Made by a program: the position numbers and the translations under genes. From assembly GCA_963827315.1 (NCBI GenBank), contig CAWHAL010000004.1, forward strand, positions 496,001 through 560,000: 64,000 nt of DNA, written 5' to 3'. Origin of the DNA: CAVXEF01 sp963827315. Its GTDB lineage: Bacteria; Planctomycetota; Phycisphaerae; Sedimentisphaerales; Anaerobacaceae. The first letter of the stretch is position 1; each line of letters starts with the position of its first letter. A model generated the notes under the pieces. It made no database searches and was not told where the DNA came from. It saw only the letters and a program-made list of their open reading frames with translations. Positions 50,026 to 57,615 of this stretch are shown here, piece by piece.

Positions 50026-50945
50026 TTTTCCAGTTTCTCTAAAATTTTTCTGCCGCCGGCTTCGAGAAGCTCTTTCGCAAGTTTTTCTGCCGACTCTTCG
50101 GCCTGCTCAGCCGGGCCGGTAATTTCTCGCCTGATAAAATTTTCTCCTTCACAATCTGATATAAACGCAAAGATTCTGATATTGCCTCGTTCAACTTCCG
50201 CAAAGGCCCCTGCCGGCGCATGACAGCCGCACCGCATTGTTACCAAAATCTGTCTTTCGGTGAAGGTAACCGCTCGCGCTTTCTTGTCATCAATGGCGGC
50301 GATGAGCCCGCTGGTTGCGATATCGTCCACCCTTGTCTGGACAGCTAATGCGCCCTGTGCCGGTGCGGGAATAAACTGCCTCGGGTCGAAACAGAATGAT
50401 ATTTTTTTCGCCAGGCCGAGCCTTTCTACTCCTGCCCTTGCCAGAATAATCGCATCGAACTTTCCTTCTTCCAGCAGCCTTATTCGCGTTGTAACATTAC
50501 CTCGGATAGTCATTGGTTCAATGTCCTGCCTTAAACGTTTTAGCTGAACCATTCTTCTTGCGCTCGAGGTGCCGACCTTTGCCGATGTTCTGAGCTGTTC
50601 GATGGAACTAACGGCCTCAGTCGACAGGATGCAATCCTCAGCGAATTGCCTGTCGCAAACCGCTGCTATTGATAATCCTTCTCGCTGCTGTGTGGGCAAA
50701 TCCTTGAAACTGTGCACGGCAAAGTCAGCTTCTCCTGCCAACACGGCATCTTCAACCTGCGAGGTAAAAAAGCCGCTTGTCCTTAACTGCCACAGCGACG
50801 TCCTTTTGTCCCGGTCGCCCTTAGTGGTTATTTTTTTTATTTTGATTTTTATTTCGGGATAAATTTCCTTTAGTTTGCCCAGTATAATCTGCGTCTGGGC
50901 AACGGCCAGTGCTCCGCCGCGGGTTGCAACGGTTAGAACGCTCAT
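50022..50945 (-). CDS. hemC: Hydroxymethylbilane synthase (porphobilinogen deaminase)
   Basis: The 307-residue enzyme polymerises four porphobilinogens on a dipyrromethane cofactor. VATRGGALAVAQTQ, HSFKDLPTQQ, GTSSARRMVQL and TIRGNVTTRI are present, and the cofactor-attachment Cys lies in TMRCGCHAPAG. It overlaps hemA by four bases (ATGA) and cobA/hemD by four bases. Confidence 0.97.
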   Translation of the reverse strand: MSVLTVATRGGALAVAQTQIILGKLKEIYPEIKIKIKKITTKGDRDKRTSLWQLRTSGFFTSQVEDAVLAGEADFAVHSFKDLPTQQREGLSIAAVCDRQFAEDCILSTEAVSSIEQLRTSAKVGTSSARRMVQLKRLRQDIEPMTIRGNVTTRIRLLEEGKFDAIILARAGVERLGLAKKISFCFDPRQFIPAPAQGALAVQTRVDDIATSGLIAAIDDKKARAVTFTERQILVTMRCGCHAPAGAFAEVERGNIRIFAFISDCEGENFIRREITGPAEQAEESAEKLAKELLEAGGRKILEKLEK

Positions 50946-52243
50946 TGTTGGCTGCGTTTATCCTGTGAAAGAAACATTTTATTAATCAAGTCGGCTGCCT
51001 GTAGTTGTTCTGCACTCGGCTGTTGGTCGCCGCCATTTTTAAGAAAGTTGATTGGTCCGTGCAGTATCTTTTTGACCAGCGACTCGGCGAAACGCTGCAG
51101 TTTCTCGCTGTCGGCGTCGCCGAAATCTTTTGCGTGGCGCTGCGCTTCGCTACGGGCAAGCTCAAGTCCCCTGCGAGTCAGTTGCGAAATCGCAGGCACA
51201 AGATTTAACGAATTGTACCAGCCGGCAAACTCATTCGTAAACTCAGCTATAATTTGTTGAGCTTTGTTGATTTCACCTTTTCGCTTCTCTTCATTTTCGA
51301 GTATCTGCCCGCTTAAGTCATCTATATCGTACAGCCGAACGCATTCGAGCTCGCCGACTTTCGCATCTATATCCCTCGGAACGGCAATATCTGTTATCAG
51401 AATCGGCCTTTTCCTATGCGACAGGACTTTCGAGGCTGTTTGGTATGTTAATATCGGTTTTGTTGCCGCCGTTGAGCTAATCACTAAGTCAACCTCAGTT
51501 AATCTATCGGCCAGTTCCTCTAAGCCGATTGCCTCGCCGCTATTGAACCGATTGCAAATCGCCTGCGCCTTTGTTTTATCGCGATTGGCTATAATCAGCC
51601 TCCCTACTTCCGCTTTCACCAGATACCTTGCCACAAGTTCAGCGTTTTCGCCGGCGCCGATTACCATTGCGGTGGCAGCCGACAAATCAATTTCCCTTTT
51701 CGCCAGCTCCACAGCAGCGAGGCCGATTGAAGCCGTGCCGCCATTGATACCCGCCAAATGAACGGCGGGTAAATTCGTATTGGTTCGCACAGCCTTTGCC
51801 GCCCGAAATGCGGTGTGAAAGAGGTGATGAAACACGAACTTACTCATTCTGCTGTCCGAAGACTCTGTGTAAGCTGATTTTACCTGCGAAAGAATCTGAC
51901 TTTCACCCAGCATTTGCGAATCAAGGCCGGACGCAACCTCGAAAAGATGGCGGGCAACATCAATGCCGGATATCTCTCGGCTGTATTTACTCCACGCCTC
52001 GGCCGCATCAGGTTTAGTCTGTCTGATAAGCTCCGTTAAGAATTTATCGCAGTCGAAACTTTTTTTGGCGTAAAGATAGAATTCAAGCCGATTGCAGGTT
52101 TGCAAAATCACCACCTCGCTAATTTTTTCTTCAGCGTGCATCAGTCTGAGCATAGAGTGCCGTTGATGGCTGCTGAAGGCAGCCTTTTCGCGCAGCTCCA
52201 CCGGGCAGTTATGAAATGTCAGGATATTTAGGAAAAGTTCCAT
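50942..52243 (-). CDS. hemA: Glutamyl-tRNA reductase
   Basis: The 433-residue NADPH enzyme reduces glutamyl-tRNA to glutamate semialdehyde, the first committed step of the C5 pathway. The catalytic Cys lies in LQTCNRLEFYLYA; ASGLDSQMLGESQILSQVK and the Rossmann segment ATAMVIGAGENAELVARYL are visible. It leads the minus-strand tetrapyrrole operon. hemL is not in the window. Confidence 0.97.
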   Translation of the reverse strand: MELFLNILTFHNCPVELREKAAFSSHQRHSMLRLMHAEEKISEVVILQTCNRLEFYLYAKKSFDCDKFLTELIRQTKPDAAEAWSKYSREISGIDVARHLFEVASGLDSQMLGESQILSQVKSAYTESSDSRMSKFVFHHLFHTAFRAAKAVRTNTNLPAVHLAGINGGTASIGLAAVELAKREIDLSAATAMVIGAGENAELVARYLVKAEVGRLIIANRDKTKAQAICNRFNSGEAIGLEELADRLTEVDLVISSTAATKPILTYQTASKVLSHRKRPILITDIAVPRDIDAKVGELECVRLYDIDDLSGQILENEEKRKGEINKAQQIIAEFTNEFAGWYNSLNLVPAISQLTRRGLELARSEAQRHAKDFGDADSEKLQRFAESLVKKILHGPINFLKNGGDQQPSAEQLQAADLINKMFLSQDKRSQQ

Positions 52244-52382
52244 TTTTTGCGCAGATTAAGTATACCGAAAATCCTCTGCCGCGAGTAGACAAATTTAGAC
52301 CCGCATCGCCGGCCGATTAGCAATGAATAAATGCTGGAAATTGGTCGCTGGTATCCGGTATTTTTACCCGCAGAGGTTTTGG

Positions 52383-52409
52383 TTGACAAGATAATACAAA
52401 CAGTATAAT
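52383..52409 (+). promoter_or_regulatory. Possible promoter of the sugar kinase gene
   Basis: TTGACA and TATAAT match consensus but are separated by 15 bases, shorter than optimal. The position, 75 bases before the ATG, is sensible. Confidence 0.4.
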
Positions 52410-52483
52410 TTTAAAAGGTCAAATGAGGCATTGGGTTTTGTTTATGGTTTTTAAAATTGTTTTGCTAAAAACGGAGGCTTGCT

Positions 52484-53563
52484 ATGAGTAAGTTTGTTGT
52501 ACCCAAGAAAGGTGCGCTGGATTTATTATCTCTTGGTGCGCTGGTATGTCGTCTGGACCCCGGAATTATTCCTTTTCACAAAGCGACAAGTTTTCAGGCC
52601 CATGTCAGTGGAGGCGAGTTTAACGTCGCCGCCAATCTGTCAGACTGCTTCGAGCTGAACACAGGCATTGCCACGGCAATGGTGAAATATCGAATCGGTC
52701 GTTTAATCAGGGAGCGAGTCAGGGCGATGGGCGTCAAGCCCTTTTACGTCTGGTTCGAGCGTGATGGTGTTCAGGGCCCGAATATGGCATTTGTTTTCAG
52801 CGACCGCGCATACGGTGTGCGCGGGCCGGAAGTGGATTACAACCGCGCCATCGAGGCGGCTGCTCAGCTCAAACCCGGCGACTTCAACTGGGCGGAAATT
52901 TTCAGCGGCGGCGTACGCTGGTTTCACAGCGGCGGAATCTTTGCGGCACTATCGGAAACGACCTCAGAACTAATTATTGAAGCAATGAAACTCGCCAAAG
53001 CCAAAGGCGCAGTGACGAGTTTTGACATTAACTACCGTGCCAAACTTTGGAAGTTCCGAGGCGGACAGAATCACGCGGTAGAAATTATGAACCGGATTGT
53101 AGAGAACGTCGATGTTCTGGTCGGTAATGAAGCAGATATGCAGGATGGTCTTGGTATGCCGGGGCCTGATGTCGTTAAACAATCCAAGCTTGACCCCTCT
53201 GTTTTTGTTGCGATGATAGGCGAAGTTACGAAGCGGTATCCAAACGTAAAAGCTGTCGCAACCACACTTCGGGAAGAACACTCCACGAATGACCACAGCT
53301 GGAGTGCGGTGGCATGGGTTGACGGCAAAGTTTATCAGGCGCCGACCTGCAAACTCAACGTGTATGACCGGGTCGGCGGCGGTGACGGCTTCGCTTCAGG
53401 ATTTTTCTATGGTTTACTGACTGGCAGGCCTTACGAAGAAGCGGTAAAACTCGGATGGGCGCATGGCGCCCTGCTTACTACTACTCCCGGAGACACAACA
53501 ATGGTAATTCTGGACCAGGTGGAGAATTTCATTAAAGGCGCACGAGGCCGTATCCAGCGGTAG
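52484..53563 (+). CDS. kdgK: PfkB-family sugar kinase, probable 2-keto-3-deoxygluconate kinase
   Basis: A 359-residue ribokinase-fold kinase. The N-terminal GGEFNVAANLS is the sugar-binding di-Gly motif, SFDINYRAKLW matches KDG kinases, and the catalytic base and anion hole lie in YDRVGGGDGFASGFFYGLL. KDG kinase phosphorylates 2-keto-3-deoxygluconate after uronate or pectin breakdown. ACGGAGG lies before the ATG. It stands alone with its own promoter and terminator. A different ketose substrate is possible. Confidence 0.85.
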   Translation: MSKFVVPKKGALDLLSLGALVCRLDPGIIPFHKATSFQAHVSGGEFNVAANLSDCFELNTGIATAMVKYRIGRLIRERVRAMGVKPFYVWFERDGVQGPNMAFVFSDRAYGVRGPEVDYNRAIEAAAQLKPGDFNWAEIFSGGVRWFHSGGIFAALSETTSELIIEAMKLAKAKGAVTSFDINYRAKLWKFRGGQNHAVEIMNRIVENVDVLVGNEADMQDGLGMPGPDVVKQSKLDPSVFVAMIGEVTKRYPNVKAVATTLREEHSTNDHSWSAVAWVDGKVYQAPTCKLNVYDRVGGGDGFASGFFYGLLTGRPYEEAVKLGWAHGALLTTTPGDTTMVILDQVENFIKGARGRIQR

Positions 53564-53574
53564 AGAATTCTTAA

Positions 53575-53614
53575 AGCCCGTATTCGGATTTGCCGAGTAC
53601 GGGCTATTTATTTT
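53575..53614 (+). terminator. Rho-independent terminator of the sugar kinase gene
   Basis: AGCCCGTATTCGG and CCGAGTACGGGCT form a 13-bp stem with one mismatch and a five-base loop, followed by ATTTATTTT. It lies 11 bases after the stop. Confidence 0.85.
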
Positions 53615-53641
53615 AAAGTAGTTTCTTATTCAGCAGGATAA

Positions 53642-54604
53642 TCAAACCGCTTCTATCGTAGAGGGCGGCTTGGGGGCGATGTTGAATGTAACGCTGACGA
53701 CCCCGGGCACCTCGCGGATAATTTCGCCGGTAAGTTTCTCAAGGGTTTCAAACGGCAATTGCGTCGGTGTTGCGGTTCGAGCATCGACGCTGTCCCAGCA
53801 ACGCACCTCGATTTGCTGGCCGAAATCGCGCTTGCCGTCGCGCATACCGGTTACGCGGTCCTCGTGAAGTATAGCCATATACTGAAATGCTCCGGTATTC
53901 TTTAGCAGGCGCTCGACGATAGCTGTTGCCTTGCGGACGGTCTCGATACGCTCCGGCGTAACCTCGCCTATAACGCGTGCCGCCAGGGCCGGGCCAGGGA
54001 ATGGAATGCGGTTGAATACTTCGTCCGGCAGGCCGAGTGCCCTGCCGACCTTTCTAACGCCGTCTTTGCGGAGCTGAATGAGCGGCTCGATGATATGGTA
54101 GCCGAAGGCCTTCTGCGGGTCGATGCCGAGCTGCTCAAAGACATTATGCTGGCGTTTTATCCCTGCGACGGTCTCATCGACATCAGTGAGGATAGTTCCC
54201 TGAAGAAGATATTTTGCTCCACTTTGTTTGACGAGGCGTCCGAATACTTTTTTGTAGAATGTCTGGGTAATGGCTTCGCGTTTTTCTTCCGGGTCGGTTA
54301 TCCCTTTCAGTGCCGCGAAGAACTCCTTGCGTGCATCGACTATTTCGACTGTTACGTCGAACTTTCGAAAGAGACTTACGACCTGTTCAGGCTCGCCTTC
54401 GCGCATAAGGCCATTTTGGATAAAGACGGTTTTAAGATTTTTTCCCAAGGCCCGATGGCCGAGCATCGTAACTGTAGACGAATCAACGCCGCCAGAGAGC
54501 GCATTGACTGCTGTTCCACTACCGACAGCGTCTTTGATTTCTTTGACCTTCTCATTTATGAAGTTTTCGGTATTAAGTTTCTGTGCAGTGATTTCGGTAA
54601 TCAT
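53642..54604 (-). CDS. GMP synthase ATP-pyrophosphatase subunit (stand-alone GuaA C-terminal part)
   Basis: The 320-residue protein covers only the ATP-PPase and dimerisation domains of GMP synthase. ALSGGVDSSTVTMLGHRALG is the PP-loop, LLQGTILTDVDE and FNRIPFPGPALAARVIGE are in the family positions, and the C-terminus VSVTFNIAPKPPSTIE is typical. The glutaminase half is missing and not adjacent, so it must use a separate GuaAa-like subunit or free ammonia, as in archaea. Confidence 0.92.
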   Translation of the reverse strand: MITEITAQKLNTENFINEKVKEIKDAVGSGTAVNALSGGVDSSTVTMLGHRALGKNLKTVFIQNGLMREGEPEQVVSLFRKFDVTVEIVDARKEFFAALKGITDPEEKREAITQTFYKKVFGRLVKQSGAKYLLQGTILTDVDETVAGIKRQHNVFEQLGIDPQKAFGYHIIEPLIQLRKDGVRKVGRALGLPDEVFNRIPFPGPALAARVIGEVTPERIETVRKATAIVERLLKNTGAFQYMAILHEDRVTGMRDGKRDFGQQIEVRCWDSVDARTATPTQLPFETLEKLTGEIIREVPGVVSVTFNIAPKPPSTIEAV

Positions 54605-54734
54605 GACCTGACCTCCTTTTCATTGAACAGTATTGCATCACGCCTAATTCCGGTGGTATTTTGGTCGGCCTTGTCGATAAAGGCAAGGGAAAAACCGGCC
54701 GCTGGTCGCTTGTGACCCGAGTGACGCCGGAGAA

Positions 54735-55136
54735 TTATTCGGATAAGCTCTTGGCCTTTTGCCAGAACGCAAGAATGATAACGCCCAACACTAAACAACT
54801 CAAAGAATCACCCAGAAACCATTTAGCGGGCATTCCCACCGCCGGTCCCGTTATCCCGCAGACCACACCCAAAAATACAGAAACAATACCAGAGAATGGA
54901 ACTATTACTCCGTATTTCATTGGGTTCAGCGCCAAGATAATGAAAAACACCCCGATGCCTACATACGTGGCTGACGTAACGCGAATCGTATACATAATCA
55001 ACGGTGAGTCTGGCAGCGTCTTAATCCCAAAGAAGCCTGTAATAGACTCGAACGCCGACAACGGCAAAAACAACCCTACCACCGACGGCAGGCACAAAAT
55101 ACCGGTTATCAACAGACAAATCTTCAATCCACGCAT
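54735..55136 (-). CDS. Small multispanning membrane protein of unknown function
   Basis: About 133 residues with four predicted membrane helices (KICLLITGILCLPSVVGLFL, SATYVGIGVFFIILAL, VIVPFSGIVSVFLGVVCGI, SLSCLVLGVIILAFW). AAAGGAGAT is spaced 7 bases from the ATG at 55136, so that start is chosen over the ATG six bases upstream. No family is recognised. Confidence 0.8.
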   Translation of the reverse strand: MRGLKICLLITGILCLPSVVGLFLPLSAFESITGFFGIKTLPDSPLIMYTIRVTSATYVGIGVFFIILALNPMKYGVIVPFSGIVSVFLGVVCGITGPAVGMPAKWFLGDSLSCLVLGVIILAFWQKAKSLSE

Positions 55137-55541
55137 TTGCATCTCCTTTCAAATAACATTTCCCAAAAACAATCTGCAAAGAGTTTCTATCCCTTATGCC
55201 TGTCTTTGAATCGATGAGTATACCGGAAATCTTCCGCTTTTCCCGCATTTTTTCTGCTTAGAGCCGTTTTTCTCAAAATTAGGGACTTTTTGAGATTTTT
55301 TGGGGGTGATTCAATTCAAGGCACACTCCCTGTGTATAACAATATCAGGGGATAGTTTGAAAATATTTGTAACCCCCTTTCACCAAGAGGTGAGATGTGG
55401 TTAAGCATTATACTCTAACGGATTCTCTATCGTACGCGACTTTCTCAGGAAAACCAATAAAAATTGATTCTTACCTAACCTACTCAGTATACCCAATTTA
55501 TGAAGTGGCTAAAAAATCTACAAAAAATGGCCAAAAAACGC

Positions 55542-55571
55542 TTGACAACTTATAGGACACAACGGTAGATT
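55542..55571 (+). promoter_or_regulatory. Promoter upstream of the PEP-CTERM gene
   Basis: TTGACA and TAGATT are separated by 18 bases. It is followed by about 220 bases of leader before the ATG at 55797. Confidence 0.5.
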
Positions 55572-55578
55572 ATTTAGC

Positions 55579-55721
55579 GTAAGGCGGGGGCCTTACGACG
55601 GTAGAGAAGGGTATGAATAGTAGAGGAGAGAGGATGGAGAGAGCAATCCTCATATTCACCGTTTGGGAGTTTCCACATCTACTATCCGAATCGAATCGGA
55701 GGACGATGAGAAAGACTCTAC
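55579..55721 (+). ncRNA. Candidate structured 5' leader of the PEP-CTERM gene
   Basis: Several nested complements can be drawn. CGTAAGG/CCTTACG (55579-55597) stands first. GTAGAG (55601-55606) can pair with CTCTAC (55716-55721), enclosing ATAGTAG (55617-55623)/CTACTAT (55679-55685), which in turn encloses GAGGAT/ATCCTC (55630-55651). A fourth stem, TCCGA/TCGGA, lies at 55685-55700. No known riboswitch class was recognised, and the stems are short. Confidence 0.35.
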
Positions 55722-55796
55722 GGAGGGTTCCACGCATTTTTGTTCACCGAGATGGAAAATAATTGTGTGCGCAATGAAAATTTGGAGGAGAAAACT

Positions 55797-56429
55797 ATGA
55801 AAAGATTATTAATGATTTGTGCAGTGGCAGGTCTGCTACTAACTACGAACGCGGTAGCCAGTCTCAGCCAATTAAACGGAACTCCGGGGCCGGGGCCAGC
55901 GGACCCGGTAATGCCCTTAGACGGTACGTGGGTCAGACTTATTGAGGCTATGGCAGCGCCCGCCTTTTTCACGGGCATTTATACCTGGAATTCGCCCCTT
56001 CCGGTTACCTTTACCATTACAGATTGGGCCGTAGTTACTGACGTTTTCGAAGTTTATGATTTGGGCAGCCTTGTAGCAACTACCCCTTCCCTGCCTGACT
56101 GGTACGCGTTGGGTCTTGCAGATGCGTTAACTTCGCCCCCATGGACAGTTTATCCAGATGTGGCCCTGGCTGATGTCAGGTTCAGTTCCGCCGTAATCAA
56201 TTTTGCACCAGGTGCACATTCAGTCACCATCAAGGATATCCACGTTCCTCTCCGGTCGCAGGGAGGCTCGCCATTTGTTGATGGAACCGTCGCATTCAAA
56301 GCGGTTACGATTCCCGAACCGACTACAGTCTGTCTTCTTGGTCTGAGCGGATTGGCTTTGCTGGGAAAACGCGGACAGAGTTTCGGTTCTCCTCGTGTAA
56401 AACAAAGAATGGAAGGAGAAGAACAATGA
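55797..56429 (+). CDS. Exported protein with PEP-CTERM sorting signal
   Basis: The 210-residue protein starts at 55797, preceded by TTGGAGGAG. It has a signal peptide (LLMICAVAGLLLTTNAVA), a beta-rich body of unknown function, and a C-terminal PEP-CTERM signal IPEPTTVCLLGLSGLALLGKR. That signal is cleaved by exosortase and marks the protein for the cell surface or matrix. No exosortase gene is in the window. Its stop overlaps the next ATG (ATGA), so the two secreted proteins are translationally coupled. Confidence 0.88.
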   Translation: MKRLLMICAVAGLLLTTNAVASLSQLNGTPGPGPADPVMPLDGTWVRLIEAMAAPAFFTGIYTWNSPLPVTFTITDWAVVTDVFEVYDLGSLVATTPSLPDWYALGLADALTSPPWTVYPDVALADVRFSSAVINFAPGAHSVTIKDIHVPLRSQGGSPFVDGTVAFKAVTIPEPTTVCLLGLSGLALLGKRGQSFGSPRVKQRMEGEEQ

Positions 56430-57334
56430 AAAAGTTAATTAAAATTTGTTTAGCCCTAATTGGAGCCATAGTTGTTATTAGTTTTCCGGGCATCTCAAAC
56501 GCAGAGGATCCTAACGTGGTTGTTCCGGCTAATCCCCTCTGGACAGACACAAGAACAAGCTTGAACATTGGGGATATAGTGGCCATTACCGCTTCGGGTA
56601 GCTGGTGTTGGGGGGGGCCTGGTTGGTTCGGTCCGGACGGGGATAGCGGGAACACCTTCGGTTTAGAAGATACGTTCTACTGGGGAGCTGCCAAAGGAGC
56701 CCTCATCGCTTTTATTGGGCCGGACCCTTACCAAGGCCGCTGGGGCGATGCGAACTTTTTCCCGCAGACTTCTGGATACTGGAACATTGGAAGCAGTGCT
56801 ACATTCACCAGCGATAAAACTGGAGAACTTTGGCTTGGTTTCAATGACGCCGCCCGTTCCATGGGGCATGGAGTAGCAGACAACAGGGGCTTGGTGACCG
56901 CGCTGATATCCGTTATTCCTGTGCCTGTAACTGTGACTATCGACATCAAAGCCAGCAATGTCCCTGTGGCTATCTTGAGCAGTACGACTTTTGATGCGGT
57001 CACCGTCGACCGAAGCACCGTGGAGTTTGCCGGTGCACATCCACTTCCTAATTACTGCTCTCAACTCGGAGAAATACCTGAAGATGTGGACGGCGATGGA
57101 CTATTAGATATAGTATTTTACTTCAAGACTCAGGATTTGAACTTACAGCCTGACGATACGGAAGCCTGCTTAACCGGCAAGACATTCAGCGGGCAAGGGT
57201 TCAGAGGTTGCGAGAGCATCTGCCGCTTAGGTCCGGTTGTTGGCGACCTCGATAACGACTGCAAGGTGGATTTTAAAGATTTTGCTATATTTGCCTCACG
57301 TTGGCTGAAATGCACTGACCCGAACTGCGGATGA
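56426..57334 (+). CDS. Exported LecA-like domain protein with a dockerin-like C-terminus
   Basis: A 302-residue secreted protein with signal peptide ending SNA. The first domain (about 30-170) resembles the PA-IL/LecA galactose-binding fold: VVPANPLWTDTRTSLNIGDIVAITASGSW, GPDGDSG, GSSATFTSDKTGELWLGFND. A second beta domain (about 175-255) contains acidic loops (DVDGDGLLD) that could bind calcium. The C-terminus has one dockerin-like loop (GDLDNDCKVDFKDFAIFASRWL). A role in carbohydrate binding at the surface is plausible. Confidence 0.75.
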   Translation: MKKLIKICLALIGAIVVISFPGISNAEDPNVVVPANPLWTDTRTSLNIGDIVAITASGSWCWGGPGWFGPDGDSGNTFGLEDTFYWGAAKGALIAFIGPDPYQGRWGDANFFPQTSGYWNIGSSATFTSDKTGELWLGFNDAARSMGHGVADNRGLVTALISVIPVPVTVTIDIKASNVPVAILSSTTFDAVTVDRSTVEFAGAHPLPNYCSQLGEIPEDVDGDGLLDIVFYFKTQDLNLQPDDTEACLTGKTFSGQGFRGCESICRLGPVVGDLDNDCKVDFKDFAIFASRWLKCTDPNCG

Positions 57335-57381
57335 GTATCAGCAATGTACTGCGCTATTTTGCAGTATTTTTGCGATTTTGC

Positions 57382-57411
57382 TTGACAGGGTTTGGCGGAT
57401 TTGGTTAAATA
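57382..57411 (+). promoter_or_regulatory. Promoter of the trp operon
   Basis: TTGACA and TTAAAT (or TAAATA) are spaced 17-18 bases apart. The predicted start is near 57417, only a few bases before the leader-peptide ATG, so the leader message may be leaderless. Confidence 0.6.
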
Positions 57412-57419
57412 TAGCCACT

Positions 57420-57473
57420 ATGAGGCGAATCAACCGTAAAAATACTGTCAATTGGTGGCGGCCTGCGGAGTAA
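57420..57473 (+). CDS. trpL: trp leader peptide MRRINRKNTVNWWRPAE
   Basis: A 17-codon ORF with two adjacent Trp codons (57453-57458), 4 codons before the end, and TAA at 57471-57473. Its role is to let the ribosome stall at Trp codons when charged tRNA-Trp is scarce. The ORF, the tandem Trp codons and the downstream stems match the enterobacterial design. No Shine-Dalgarno sequence precedes it; translation may begin at or next to the transcript 5' end. Confidence 0.85.
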   Translation: MRRINRKNTVNWWRPAE

Positions 57474-57563
57474 AACCGGCAGGCTTTGCGGTGATTTGCC
57501 ATATATAATTTGGTTCGTCGGATTTTCAAAAAATGCAGCCTGTCGGAAAGACAGGCTTTTTTT
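57461..57563 (+). promoter_or_regulatory. trp operon attenuator with mutually exclusive stems
   Basis: Segment 1 GCCTGC (57461-57466) pairs with segment 2 GCAGGC (57479-57484). Segment 2 extended (CCGGCAGGCT, 57476-57485, plus GC at 57488-57489) pairs with segment 3 (GCAGCCTGTCGG, 57535-57546), the antiterminator. Segment 3 (AGCCTGTC, 57537-57544) pairs with segment 4 (GACAGGCT, 57550-57557) followed by TTTTTT, the terminator. A ribosome stalled on the Trp codons would cover segment 1 and free 2 for 3; a ribosome at the stop codon would mask segment 2 and allow 3:4. Confidence 0.88.
57537..57563 (+). terminator. Intrinsic terminator of the trp attenuator
   Basis: AGCCTGTC-GGAAA-GACAGGCT is a perfect 8-bp stem with a GGAAA loop and a seven-base T-run. 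Confidence 0.92.
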
Positions 57564-57615
57564 ATTTGTATTTTCGGCTGTTTACGGCTAAAAATTGCAG
57601 CTAAAGGAAGGAAAA

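Larger units (their letters stand above)
55137..55796 (+). other. 660-base intergenic region with promoter and structured leader
   Basis: No gene is supported up to 55796. The left half is AT-rich with no recognised feature. From 55542 there is a promoter-like pair and then a leader rich in inverted repeats running to the PEP-CTERM gene. Confidence 0.6.
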
